Origin: Tanytarsus gracilentus
Lineage: Eukaryota > Arthropoda > Insecta > Diptera > Chironomidae
Length of the DNA stretch: 64,000 bases
Direction: 5' to 3'
Assembly (NCBI GenBank): GCA_038502055.1
Contig: JAXRKN010000045.1
Coordinates: forward strand, 1,138,501 to 1,202,500
Shown: piece by piece, positions 23,101 to 35,499 of the stretch
Position numbering within the stretch: the stretch's first letter is position 1
How the letters are laid out: each line of letters opens with the position of its first letter
The notes under the pieces: model-generated
What the model saw: the letters and a program-made list of their open reading frames with translations, nothing else
Told to the model about the DNA's origin: nothing
The model's database searches: none
Position numbers and translations under genes: made by a program

Positions 23101-25738
23101 TTTGGTTAATTAAACCCCATGAGTGTTTGAAAATTTGACATTACAAAAGACTTTTAAATGACGACAATTAAATTTATATGAGAAAAAATGTTTTAAATTT
23201 GAAAGCTTTTAAAGAAATTAATACAAGATTTAAATTTAATTCCCATATAATATCAATTCTCACTACATTACATCAATAAACTCTTGATATACATTTACTT
23301 CAATTGGAAAAAGGAAGGAAGATATAAAAACACTTTTTAATATACAAAGTTTATAAACATTCAACAGCAGCATGCACGATAAATTACTCAAACACGAATT
23401 AAATCTAAGTAATTCAAAATCTTTGATCGTGCTTGTAACACATTAATCAAGTTAGCATTCCTCCTACATTTCTGAAGGTCGAGGTTAAAAAACAATTAAA
23501 AAATTGTAAAAAAATTCAGTTCGAAATGGTTTTTGAGTAGTCTTAGAACGGCTTAAATTATTAGTGAAAATCGGAAAAATAAGTAAAAAAATTTACAACA
23601 CTCTTCTCTTTGTAAACTATATTTCGACGGAAAAGTATTAAATAAAATAAAATCAGTAAACATTTTGACATTTTTATACATTTTGTTATAGCTCTCTTGT
23701 AAACTTAAAACTAAATTTTGGTATTTGCTTTATCGCAACATATTAAACATATGTATGCAATACTTGAATAAATTTAATATTGGAATTTAAGATCCAAAAA
23801 TTAGAAAAGTGGAGCGGTAATTTTTGTTTGTTTGATGTTTTTTAAAACCGCTCCACTTCTCAAATTTTTGGATCTTAAATTTCAATATTAAATTCATTCA
23901 AGTATTGCATACATATGTTTAATATGTTGCGATAAAGCAAATACCAAAATTTAGTTTTAAGTTTACAAGAGAGCTATAACAAAATGTATAAAAATGTCAA
24001 AATGTTTACTGATTTTATTTTATTTAATACTTTTCCGTGCGAAATACCTAGTTGTACAAAGAGAAGGGAGTGTTGTTAATTTTTTTTACTTATTTTTTAG
24101 CCCTTTTTCCTGATCAAATTTATTGTACTTAATTTGGTAACAAAAATTACTTTTTGAAAATTAAGCATGTGAATGTTTGAATTGATCGCGACCGTAATTT
24201 ACCCCTTGACGAATCTCTTGAGCAAGATTTTAATTTCACCGTTATGATTGACAGTTTTTTGACATTTTTTTTATTAATTCCAACAAGAATTAACTCTTTC
24301 TAAAATTATTATTTATTTCATCTTTGGTAACATGAATGTTTTTGCACTTCTTCTCTCGCTGTCTTTAATCTTGTCACTGTATGAAAATGAATTGGGGGTA
24401 CGACAGTGAGAGCGCATGATTATCGAGGGAAGAGGGTGAGTGGTGAAGTTGATGGTGTTGAAGTATTGGAGCGCGTGTAAGAATTTTTTTTTTTAAATAT
24501 TTTTTGACCGTTTTTTTACACAACATCTGTTGCTTCGCAACAGCTGTTGAGGTCAGTCGTGAACGACCGAGAGAGAGCTAAATTAGATTGTGAGAGTAAG
24601 AGAGAAGGGAGAAAAATAGAATCTAAACATGAGAATCAAAAAAATTAAAATCTTTCAATGACTCGCTAAAAAAGTTTTACGAATTCACACGCGTGTATCT
24701 AACCCTTTTCTCGTTTATGCGTCATTCATCATCTACGTTATTTTTGTCTTCTTCGAAAATCACAAAACTTCACCATCGCTATAATGACCAATTAAATGGA
24801 TAAAATCGAGGAAATAGAAAATAACAATGGTCGCAATGTGTGTGGATTGAATTTGCGTTCGAAAATTCTCACAGCCCAAAAAACACTTGAATAGCGCAAA
24901 ATAATAAAAACGTGAGCTATGCACAACGCGTTTTTTATTATGCTTTGTGTAGCATTGTGAGTAGGTGTGGAAATTCAATTTTGAGATTCTCTTGTCAATA
25001 GTTTGCGCTCACTCTACCTTGACCTTTTTTGTGCCATTTTCAACAAAGCTTTCAATATTCTTGCAATGAATTTTTCAAGACTAACCGCCATGAATGATTA
25101 CGCTGAATATTATTATTGATGGAAAGTCACGCATCAATGACGCATCCAATATCATCGAACCTCAATTAAGTTTTTTTTTATTTGAATTGTCAGGTGCAAG
25201 CATTTAAAATGTGTGTAAAGTTATTTACTCATTTATTTTCAAATAAAAATAAATTTCACACTTGAATTTGATATAAAAGGAATGAGCACGTACATGCATC
25301 ACATCGATAGACTTGCATAGCAGGGTAATGTTGCATTATATACATACCGCTCTACAAAAATGAAATAAAATTATGCAATATGACATAACGTGTGCATGCA
25401 CCTATTATCCCACATTCCACTTTCCATTTCATTACATTTTCTCTAGGTTTTCTTTACTACTTCATTGCAATCTTGCACTTGAAATATTTTTTCTCTTTCC
25501 ACTGCTCTCCGGAAGATGCGCATGCATGACTTGACATGACAAAACTAGTGTACAACAGGTTTATTTAATTTTAGCAATGGCACGACATGATCGTGAGGTT
25601 TATAAATAAGTTACTTGAACTTGACAATTTAATATGCTTTCATGATTATCACGCATTGTGGAAAGTGAATTGGATACAATGAAAACTGCAATTTTAAAAG
25701 AATAAGTAATCTGATTAACCCACAAATTTTAATTACAG
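20153..25738. other. 5.6-kb gap between the two aminopeptidase N-terminal exon sets
   Basis: No coding exon supported. It would be intron for transcripts from set 1 and promoter region for set 2. It holds the long inverted repeat at 23.55-24.12 kb. Near 22140-22400 there is a more GC-balanced stretch with TATAAAA (about 22207), a possible core promoter. A 5' UTR exon for set 2 probably starts at 25739 (acceptor ag at 25737-25738). Confidence 0.4.
23555..24115. repeat. Long inverted repeat (arms about 190-260 bp, short loop)
   Basis: The segment 23628-23818 is matched by the reverse complement of 23847-24037 with about five mismatches by eye and no gaps; the axis lies at 23832.5 and the loop is 28 nt. 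Outside this core the match continues with small gaps to about 23555 and 24115. A transcript through it would fold into a long hairpin. No target-site duplication and no terminal motif of a known transposon were found at the outer ends. Confidence 0.9.
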
Positions 25739-25848
25739 AAAGTGTCGCGAAATTTTGTAACTTAATATGTGATAGAAACTTTCTCAAAAGACTTTTGATA
25801 TTATTGTGTATACTTAAGAGATTAAGCCATAAAAAAAGTCAACCAAAA

Positions 25849-28800
25849 ATGCCAAATCAAAATAATTTTATTCGTCCGTCAAGTACAAGCTATAGTACCA
25901 ATAGCGTAAAGCAGCAGCAACAGCAGCTCAGTAGACAAGAGATATCAAAAAGAAGAACTTCGATATTAATTTTAACGCTAATCAGCATTGTCGTTTTTCT
26001 TTTTATTTTATGTAAGTTATAGATTAAAATAAAGTGTGTAACGAATTTTAACAAGAGTATTAACAAGAGAAAAAAAATCTAGGGTAAATAAAAGAGCTTT
26101 TAATTTTAAAATAAAATTAATTAAACACTTAAAAAATCGTTAAAAATAAATTCATGTTTTTAACGGAAAAAAAACTCAACCCTGATAAATTTCAATAAAT
26201 CAATGCCGAAAGGGCGATCATTTTGTAAACACCGGCATTCTGCGAAATCATCTCTTCAGCTTCAAATAATACTTAAAGATTTTTAAATAAATTTCTTTGT
26301 CACTAATTGTGTCAAAAATTTCGTCTCAATATTTTTTAGCATTACTTTTAATCTGCGCCTTAGTAGCCGTTGGTAAAGGACTTGATAAGAAGTCTGCTTT
26401 TAACGCAATTGGCGATAACGAAAAAATCTCAAGTATTTCTTTAATTAATCGCGCAATTCTTAATAAAATCAATAAGAATACAATCGACACAAGTGATTCA
26501 AAGTTTAAAAAGAAATACAACAGCATGAGTGTGAATAAAATTGTGGAGAATTTAACATTCAGGCTTCCAAAGTCTATAAAGCCTTTATCTTACAATCTAT
26601 TACTTCATCCGGATTTAAATAAGAAAGTATTCAGTGGAAATGTGAAGATTGATATTAAAATAACGGATCAGATGCCATTTATTGCTCTCCACTCGAAATA
26701 CTTGAATGTAACGAGCACAAAGTTGATGAGGCAACTCCAAAATGGCTTGGAAGGAATTAATGTCAAAAGCACGTTCGAGTTTGAAAAATACGAGTACTTT
26801 GTGGTAGAACCAGAGTCACATCTGGATCCTGGTAATTACACCGTTGATATGGATTTCAACGGAACCATCGGAGATAAAATTGTTGGTTTTTACAGCAGCA
26901 AATATTTCGATAAGTCTAGAAATAAGACAAGGTAACTTTAAAAATTTGGTCGGAAGTTATGAGCACGAATCGTTTTATGAAATGGCACGATTGATTAAAA
27001 TTTAAATTAAATCTTGTAAATTTTTCAGAGTCATTGCAACTTCAAAATTTGAACCAACTTTCGCACGTCAGAGCTTTCCATGCTTTGGTAAGCACAATAA
27101 ACTTAAAAGTATATTAAATAATTTTTTTTTTCTAGATGAGCCATCAATGAAGGCTAAATATAAAATCTCTCTCGTCAGTCCCGAGGGTGATGGATATCAT
27201 GCACTATCTAATATGAATATTGAAAGCATCGAACCTTATTCAGCTGGTCTTTTGAAATATAATTTCTATGAAAGTGTTCCCATGTCCACTTATCTAACAG
27301 TTTTCATTGTTTCTGATTTTGCAAATCGAACTGGACAAGTTAATGTCGAAAGTGAAGTGGGGCAACCTTTTGATTTAAGCATTTATGCAACACCGGGACA
27401 ATACGATAAGACTGAATATGCTTTTAACATCTCAAAAGATATTATTGAGTTCTACATCAAATATTTCAATATTCCTTATCCTCTTCCAAAGTTGGGTCTG
27501 GCTGCAATTCCCGACTTTGTCAGTGGAGCAATGGAAACATGGGGTACTGTTTTCCTTTTTAAAAAATATTTTTCTTACATAAAAACTTTACTCTGTAGGC
27601 TTGGTGACTTATCGCGAAACTAACCTCCTATACGATCCAAAAATTAGTTCAACCAGCAACAAACAGCGAATTTGTGCAGTAATTTCTCATGAGTTTGCTC
27701 ACATGTGGTTCGGCAATCTTGTGACAATGAGATGTAAGTTTCTCAGTTTTTAACAAACATTTAGATAAAATCTTACCAATTTTAATTCACAGGGTGGAAT
27801 GACTTGTGGTAAGCAAAATTTTATGCTTCTTGTACATTCTTATGTGATGTTCAACTAATATTTTTATTAGGCTCAACGAAGGATTTGCGTCGTACATTGA
27901 ATTCAAGGGTATAAATGCAGCCGAACCTGATTGGGAAATGGAAGACCAATTCACAGTGGACACTATGCATTCAGTATTGGATCTAGATGCCACATTAGGT
28001 TTGTTTAGTAATTAAAATATGAAGTTGTATCTCTTAATTTTAAATTTTAAAAGGGTCCCATCCAATCGTTGTCAGTGTCGAAACACCAAATCAAATCACT
28101 GAGATATTTGATAGTATCACTTACAATAAAGGCGCTTCCATTATACGCATGATTGAAGACTTTGTAGGTCCTGAGAATTTTAGCAGAGGTGTTACTGATT
28201 ACTTAAACGAAATGAGATATCAAAATGCTGACAGCGACGATCTATTAAGAAACCTTAAAAAATATACTGATGAAGACATCAACACGATTGTTAACACTTG
28301 GATTCGTCAAAAAGGCATACCGGTTGTTAACGTTAAAAAGAATGGAAATAACTTTGTTTTGACCCAAAAACGTTTCTTTACCGATCCGCAAAACGATGGA
28401 AAGGAAAGCGTTGAATCTGAGTATGATTACAAATGGTCGATTCCAATCACCTATATTTCATCGGTTAATAGTACTAATGTTGAGAGGGAATGGTTCTATT
28501 ACACTCAAACTAGCATTACAATCACACCGAGTGAAAATGTTGAATGGATTAAATTCAACAGGGACCAAAGGGGATATTATCGAGTCAATTACGAACCTGA
28601 GATGTGGCAAAGTATAAGTAATGCTTTAGTTAATGATCCAACTGAATTTTCTGTTCTCGATCGAGCTCATTTGCTCAACGATGTCTTTTCATTGGCACAA
28701 GCTCAAGAGGTCCCTTACGAAACTGCTTTACAAATGACTGAATATTTAGGAAAAGAAACTTCATTTGTGCCATGGGATGCGGTATCTACTAAACTCAAGA

Positions 28801-29638
28801 ACATCAGAAATCTTCTTTACAACACTGAGTTTTATAAGCCATTATTAACTTATGTTAATAATTTGGTTGATGCTCCATATAAAAGCATTAACTGGACAGT
28901 TGATGCTTCTAAACATTTAGACAAGTAAGTATAGAATTTGAAATTTTAAAACCCAATTAATTTGCTTCTTTTAGCTTGAAACGCATCACAATTTTTGACT
29001 TGGCTTGCTCAATGGGTCATGAAGGATGCCTTAAAAAAGTCGGTGAAGAATTTCGTGCTTGGTTAACAAATAATCCAACTGAAGAACGTCCTCATCCTGA
29101 TCTCCGTTCATTAATCTACTATTATGGCATGAAAGAAGTTGGCACTGAAGCAGATTGGCAGAGAGTTTTTGAAATCTTCGCTTCCGAGGCTGATGCCACT
29201 GAAAAATCAAAACTTCAATCTGCATTAGCAGCTATTGACGATCCAATTATCCTCGAAAGATACATTGAGCTTGCTTCCGCAAATGAAACATATGTACGCG
29301 GTCAAGATTACTTTTCGTTCTTGAACTCTGTTGCTGGAAATCGTAAATATGGAGAGGCACTCGTTTGGGATTATGTACGAACGAATTGGAATTCTTTAGT
29401 TGCTCGCTTTGGTTTGAGTGAAAGAAATCTTGGTCGAATGATCCCAAATGTAACCTCACGATTTTCAAAAGAAATTAGATTGGTAGAAATGGAAGATTTC
29501 TTCAAGAAATATCCAGATGCCGGCGCCGGTGCTAACGCAAGAATTCAAGCATTGGAAAATATTCGAAACAATATTAAATGGTTGCAAGATAATAAGGACT
29601 CAATAGGAGCTTTCTTGACAAAGAGTCCGAGTAATTAA
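25849..29638 (+). CDS. Aminopeptidase N (M1 zinc metallopeptidase), N-terminal set 2 plus shared catalytic body
   Basis: Exons 25849-26011, 26340-26931, 27029-27087, 27136-27543, 27599-27733, 27793-27808, 27871-27998, 28054-28924 and 28975-29638 give 1011 aa. M1 aminopeptidases remove N-terminal residues from peptides, here at the cell surface (gut and other epithelia are typical). Order: cytoplasmic tail with a Gln run, membrane anchor (about 37-66, SILILTLISIVVFLFIL), stalk, N-terminal beta domain (LRLPKSIKPLSYNLLLHP is set-specific; SKFEPTFARQSFPCFDEP is shared), GAMETWG substrate motif (402-408), zinc site HEFAH (438-442) with the third ligand Glu461 in NEGF, then the helical C-terminal domain. 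There is no C-terminal hydrophobic GPI signal, so the N-terminal anchor holds it. A 16-nt micro-exon (27793-27808) encodes WNDL between the zinc ligands. The catalytic set looks intact. AATAAA occurs at 29651-29656. Confidence 0.93.
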
Positions 29639-30159
29639 ATCTTTTAACGAAATAAAACTTGAAAATTTCTCATGAAATAAGAAATAAAGAATTTCTAAAA
29701 ATAGGTGATTATATTTTAATCAATTTTGAATTCTCTAATCAGTTTTTATTGGTCGCAGTAGAATGTTTTAGTTTATACCCGAGTTTATGTGCCTTGAATT
29801 TTTAGTCAATTTAGGAATGTCACACAAAGATGGTGCTTGTTATTTTTTAGAAATTTTTAAGTTATATTTGTATCTATATATTATTGTTATAAAAATAGGC
29901 CACAAAGGACAATCAAAAGTTTTCAAAAAAAAACAATCACAAGAACATGAAATTTCAGGTAATTTTTTTTTCTTTAAAATATCTAAATATATTAAAAATC
30001 TAAGACGGTAAAGTAAAGTTTTAATCGGATAGATAAACAGTGAAACAACGTGTATTTTCTAATGTGTATTGTTTAATTCTGATGAAAATTTAAATTTTTT
30101 TCTTAAAAAGAAAGCTTTGAAATTGTGCAAGAAAAATTCACAAAGTAAAGTTTCAAACA
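29639..30159. other. 3' flank of the aminopeptidase gene
   Basis: Two AATAAA signals (29651-29656 and 29683-29688) mark the likely transcript end. The open frame around 29787-30011 is Lys/Ile/Phe-rich and looks like translated AT-rich DNA. Confidence 0.5.
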
Positions 30160-30329
30160 TGGACGAGGACTTTCTTGTTTTTGAAGTCGACGAGCTAACT
30201 GAGGTCAAGTCTTTGCTTCTTTTATTTTTTGTTGGAATTCTTGGATTTATTCATTGTGCGTCATGCAGTCAAGAGGAAAAAAATATTAAAAAAGAAGTAG
30301 TCAAAGATTTTTCTGAAAAAACATCATAA
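30160..30329 (+). CDS. Possible small membrane protein, 56 aa
   Basis: An ATG frame encodes an acidic start (MDEDFLVFEVDELTEVKS), one hydrophobic segment (LLLLFFVGILGFIHC) and a Lys/Glu-rich end. This charge pattern would suit a small single-pass membrane protein. There is no recognisable family, no splice support and no codon bias to argue with. It may be chance. Confidence 0.25.
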
Positions 30330-33300
30330 AAAATCTACCGACGGACTTTTGAGAATCGCATTGAGTCAACAAAAAAAACATTAATCAATCGATCGTTAGC
30401 TAATCGGCACTTTCAAGAAAATAAACAAAGTCAGACAAATTAAATCTTTTCGATAAACATTAATGAATATTTATTGACTTCATCTCGATTATTAAATGTG
30501 TCATTTTCCCCTAAAAACAAACTTTTTCAGCACTATCCGAGAGAATTTTTTCACGCATTTCTCCATGGTAATAAATCATCGATGCTACAAATATTTTACG
30601 GCATAAGCACATTGATATGACCACTTAACTTGATTATTTTTGTCAAGTCCACCGTTGGAGAGTTTTTATGAGTGTTTACGGTGTAACGAAATTTTAACAA
30701 CGAGTAGTTAACTTGATTTAAATTTTGTCAACACAATTCTCGTTTTAAAACAAATTTACTCTAAACACCGGAAGCTATTATTTCACAAAAACCATCAACC
30801 CCTCTCAACTTACCCCCAATTTTAAATATTTATCAAGAAATTCTTATCCTAAAAGTCACAAAAAGGTGCTGTTGTGGTGGTAGAAAATAACGAGACAATA
30901 AACGATTTATATGCAAATTGAATTTAAGAAACCTCGTGCGGTTGTTATCATTCTAAAGAGATTTTGAAAATTTAATTTTCAATCTTGTTTCGACCTCATT
31001 ACATTCAATTATCTTACTAGAACCACTTTCGTGTTATTTCCAGCCCTTCAAGTCAAGTCAACCCCTCAACGCAGAAAAAAAGGAAAAAGTTGCACAATTA
31101 ATTATGAATGTGATAAAATCATCAAGTCAGTGTATTATGTCAGTCACGTGCTCCATTTTAGTATCAAATAATTTACCATTTAGTGTGACACTTTAATGTC
31201 TTCATGACCACACATCTTGCATTCGATTTTGATCTCATTATTTATATGAAATTTTTTGATTCGCCACGTGGTGGAGATTTTTCGAGCACACGCATGAAAA
31301 AATATTGTTGATAGAAAACAATCTGTGCGAATTGAGCAATAAATTTTCGAAACTCGAGGACAAGAAGCATGTAGATAAAAACATATTTTTTCACGGTGCG
31401 ACTATATGTTAGTATGTTACTGATGGTTATTATTTGTTAGATGTTTACAATAAAAACTTTTCTTGAAATTGTCTCCCGAAAAAAAATATGCTCAAAATGG
31501 AGACGAGATGTATGTATGTTAAAGTTATTTTTGAAATAGCTTTTAGAGGACATGATAGGAGGTTATCAACATGTTTTTCAACAATACGAAAGTTTTTCAA
31601 GGTCTTAAATCGATTTGAAAACTAGGACCAGAAATATTTAAAGAAACTTCAAGTAGTTTGATTTAAAAGATCGGTATATAATATAAAAATTGGTATTTAA
31701 ATGTTAACCTCAAAAATTTCCAACTAAAATTGAAAAAAAAATCATTTTCAATTGAAATTATTCACATTTGATTGCAGATCAATAAGAACTCTCTGCATCA
31801 TTATCTATGCTAATAAACTACATCGAGAACCTTTCCGATGCTGTTTGAACTTTTCTTTTGCGCATAATTTTTGTAAGTGAAAATTTAAAACACCAGCAAG
31901 AAATATCCCTTCCTGCTAACACCATCTACTCGCATTGATGATTGAATTTCTTCACACTCGACTACACTGCACAATCAAGATGTAAAATGGAAATTTGGTG
32001 GAACATCATCGAGAAGAATTGAAAAGTTGCAATGTGGCTGAATTCCGAACTGATTTCCATAATGTGATTATTAATCCTGTGTGAGCAAATGCCAGTCGCT
32101 AAAGAGAAATATGATAATTTAATCATGATAAATTACAGTCAAATATTATTTATGAAATTTTGTACATTTCTTTCCGTTTGCTCTCAATATTTTTTGCGCG
32201 GCAAAATTATTCTTTTTGATTTGTAATGAAAATTAAATGCTGCCGCATCATCGATTTTTAGCTCGGGTATAAATTTAGAGACGATGACAGAGCACTTGAT
32301 AATGGACAACAAATTGCTTACAATTCAGCATATTTCACAGCATTGATTTGATACAAAATTCAAAACACGTTCGGAAGATTTACGAAAGAGTTTTATAGAG
32401 ATTTTATTCTTATCATCTGTTGCCCATACAAAATTGAGTCGAAGTTGAGACATTTTCAAAATCTGGTAAATTGAGTTTTCAAATAGAATTTAATAATTTT
32501 TGAAAGATTTACAAAAATTTGAATACGAAGAAACACCTTAAATGCCGACAGGTTTAGTTACGTAAATTCAAATATTAATTTCAAATGTTTCGCCCACGAT
32601 AAATTATTTTTCTCCCTCCCAAGCAACAACACTTGACCCATCTTGAAATGTTGCTTATAATTTCACACATGTTGTCAACCATGCCATGAATGCATAATGA
32701 ATCATTTTGATCAGATTAATTCCAGTTGTTTATTTGAAGAAATTTACTCAAGGAATTAATTAAGTTTTCCGGTTCGTACAAGAAAATTTCCAATTTCCAT
32801 TGTCCATGTGAGCGTTAAAATAAATTATTGGATTTTCGAGAATGGTCGTTGTGGGAAATAAGGCAAGATGAACTTTGAAAATCGTTTTTCATAAGTATCA
32901 AAATATGAAAATTTTGCAACTGCATATTGTAAAAGCGAACGACCAGAAACCACAACAGACCATCCCGTTGAATTATAAAAATGGCTGATTTTTTCAGAAT
33001 ATGTTCGCACAATGTTTGCATTCAATTAAGTAAATTAAAAAACTATGTTGGCACAAAAATTGCACACCCATAGTGAAATAATAAGCACTGAAGTGCACAA
33101 TAATATTTTGGGAATTAAATGCGTGCATATTTTTATTGCCTTGCTCACATATCCTAAGCTGATAATTGAATTAAAATTGCGTTAAATAAAGCACACATCG
33201 TAAAAATTTATGGCACGATGATGATCGCATTTCTTATTTAGCAAAAATCACTGTGCAGAAATTTCGGGAGGGTGACACTTGTCGTAAATTTCTCCTGCTC

Positions 33301-35338
33301 CCGAGATCGTTTTCAAATTTTTCTCATGCTAGTTTATATAGGGGAATGAAAAAAATATTTAAGGGAGATGGATTTATTAAATTTTATGCATTATATATCA
33401 TCGTCTGAGAACAAAACAGCACCGCTTCAGAGAAGTACCTGAAATTTTTACATGTAGCAGAAATCAGTAAACAATAAGCCGTCAAATGATACAAGAATAC
33501 GCCATTGACCAATCAACAACCAGTGCTTCATACAAATTTAAAGCGTCTATAAACCGTCAGTCTTACATAAAATTTCTTAAAATTATTATCCTTCCAAGTT
33601 GTCACGAGCAGTACATTAAAACTTAGCATAAGATATGACGAATTTACCGCAGTTCATGCAACCTAATTTCTCATTTTTTCGTGCACGTTTTTTATCATTC
33701 TTCATTGTGAATGCTCAAGATGAAAAACTTTTCTCTCCTCAGCCTTACTTTATTTTGCGTGAAATTTTCCATTTAACACACAGTCACAATCACACAAAGG
33801 AGAATTTTTTTTATCATCACCCGCCTTTTTCTCTTTTCCATCCTTCACACAGAGAGAAAGTGAGTTAAATAAAATTTATTAACCGCACTTGCGAGAGTAA
33901 TCATAAAAAAGTTTTTCATCTAGCGCGAACAATGATAAGAGAATTTTCCCCGAAGTAAATTCATTTCGTATTCATTGCGCGAGCAGTTAAAATTTATTAT
34001 TTTTTGCTCATTACAAATTATGAGCTTTGCGATTAATGAAATGTGCGCTAATTAAAAGAAGAATGGAAGATGCTGATGAGAAGATTCTCCGTGGGATTTT
34101 AATTGATTTTTGTTATCGGGAGCGGGTTTTAGAATGATAAATGCTAATGAAAGTTAATAACTTTCAAAAACGATGAGAATTTTAATGAATTTTAGCAAAA
34201 TATTAATTTCAAGTCTCAGATTCAGGCTTTAAAAAATAAAATGCATCGGTAGAACGATAAAAAAAATGTTTGACAAAAATAGTATTTTGGGGCCAATGCC
34301 TTCAAATTTCAATTCCACACAGGAACTACAACAGTACTTCAAAAATTTGCATGAAAAAACAATTGAAATGATGTGCGAAACTTTTTTTTTATTTTTCTTC
34401 TAATCCATGAAAATTGTCTCTCTTTATCCTCGCTGTTCACAATCTTTTTTGCATATTATACAGCAGAGAGAAAAAATAAGTCAAGGAAAATAAAAATTTA
34501 TGACCGAAATCGAATCACAAAAAAATGGCTCTGCTTGTTTCGGAATAAGAGTCATAATTCCATATTATCGAAACTTCCTTGCCCGCAAAAACATTTCCAT
34601 ATTTTTCTCTCGACTCACTGAATAGAGCTCTGCCTAGTATATGTCATAAAAATATATTGAGAGAGTTGCTGCTTTCCATATTTTTATGACTTTGATGCAC
34701 ATCCGGGTGATAGTCCTTCCTTTCTATGCCAAAATGGTGGAGAATCAATTTTTCTTTTTCTCTCTCTCACACTCATTCTTGCTTCGTTGATAATCGGATT
34801 TGTCAAGGCAAGCAGCAGCGAATACACATAAAGTTGAAAACACTTTTTTATCTTGCCGAAAACAGAAGTCACTTGGCAAGGAAAAAAATATCGTCAAATA
34901 TGGTTCAAGATGGTCTAATAATATTTTTTTTATGTTTTTGATTTTATTCGTTAGGCCCGAAAACGTTCCACTAACCAGAATAGTTAAAAAACCAACTGAT
35001 TCAGTTGAAAGGACACACAAGCATGTTCTGCCGACATCCATTTCACTATACAAGCAACTCAGATTCGTGATTGAACTGGAAGCAACGTACTGCACTTTAG
35101 ATACGCAAAAATGCTCAAAGTGAGACAACCGTTACTTGCCTAAGGAGATGTGAACGATGCGCAAGCCACCCCAAACGGTGTCTAAACTTGCGCCCCTGTC
35201 GTGCATAAATCTTAAAAATAATCTTAAAACTAAACGAATAATAAATTTAATGATACTAGCTTTTAAATTCGTAAATGTCCTCAGCGAGCATAAAAGCCTT
35301 TCCTCATCATTGGACTAACTTTTTTTTATATTTTTCGT
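30330..35338. other. Gene-poor region
   Basis: About 5 kb of AT-rich DNA with no supportable gene up to 34.9 kb. From 34950 to 35200 the base composition becomes clearly richer in G+C; on the plus strand a segment 34951-35118 after an ag acceptor (gttttattcgttag) is open in one frame and ends at a good donor (AAA before gtgaga), but it matches nothing I know. It could be regulatory DNA for the zinc-finger gene downstream. Confidence 0.35.
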
Positions 35339-35499
35339 TTAAAGCTTTTCTTCGACTTCCATGGCCTCGTCACCGTCATCCTCCCCACTTTTTTCCTCGT
35401 AGTCAGAAGTGTCGTAGTCTAGATCGAGGTCCGAGTTGTATCCATCGAAATCATCTTCAAAGAAGTCAAGAGGGGCTGCAGCTAGCAGCTGAACTGGCG
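35339..35499 (-). CDS. Candidate terminal exon encoding an acidic C-terminus
   Basis: On the minus strand a frame runs from an acceptor-like CAG (ag at 35501-35500) to a TAA at 35341-35339 and encodes 52 residues: PVQLLAAAPLDFFEDDFDGY followed by a strongly acidic tail ending MEVEEKL. It stands out because it is GC-balanced in an AT-rich desert and uses varied codons. Transcription-factor or chromatin proteins often have such tails. No partner exon was found upstream (towards higher coordinates), and the polypyrimidine tract is weak. I do not recognise the protein. Confidence 0.35.

Noticed and set aside
29787..30011. Plus-strand 74-codon frame after the aminopeptidase
   Set aside because: Lys/Ile/Phe-rich, after the poly(A) signals, no family resemblance.
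34684..35128. Overlapping long frames on both strands
   Set aside because: Both cannot be real; only the 34951-35118 plus-strand segment has splice signals, and it is kept as a weak candidate in the findings.
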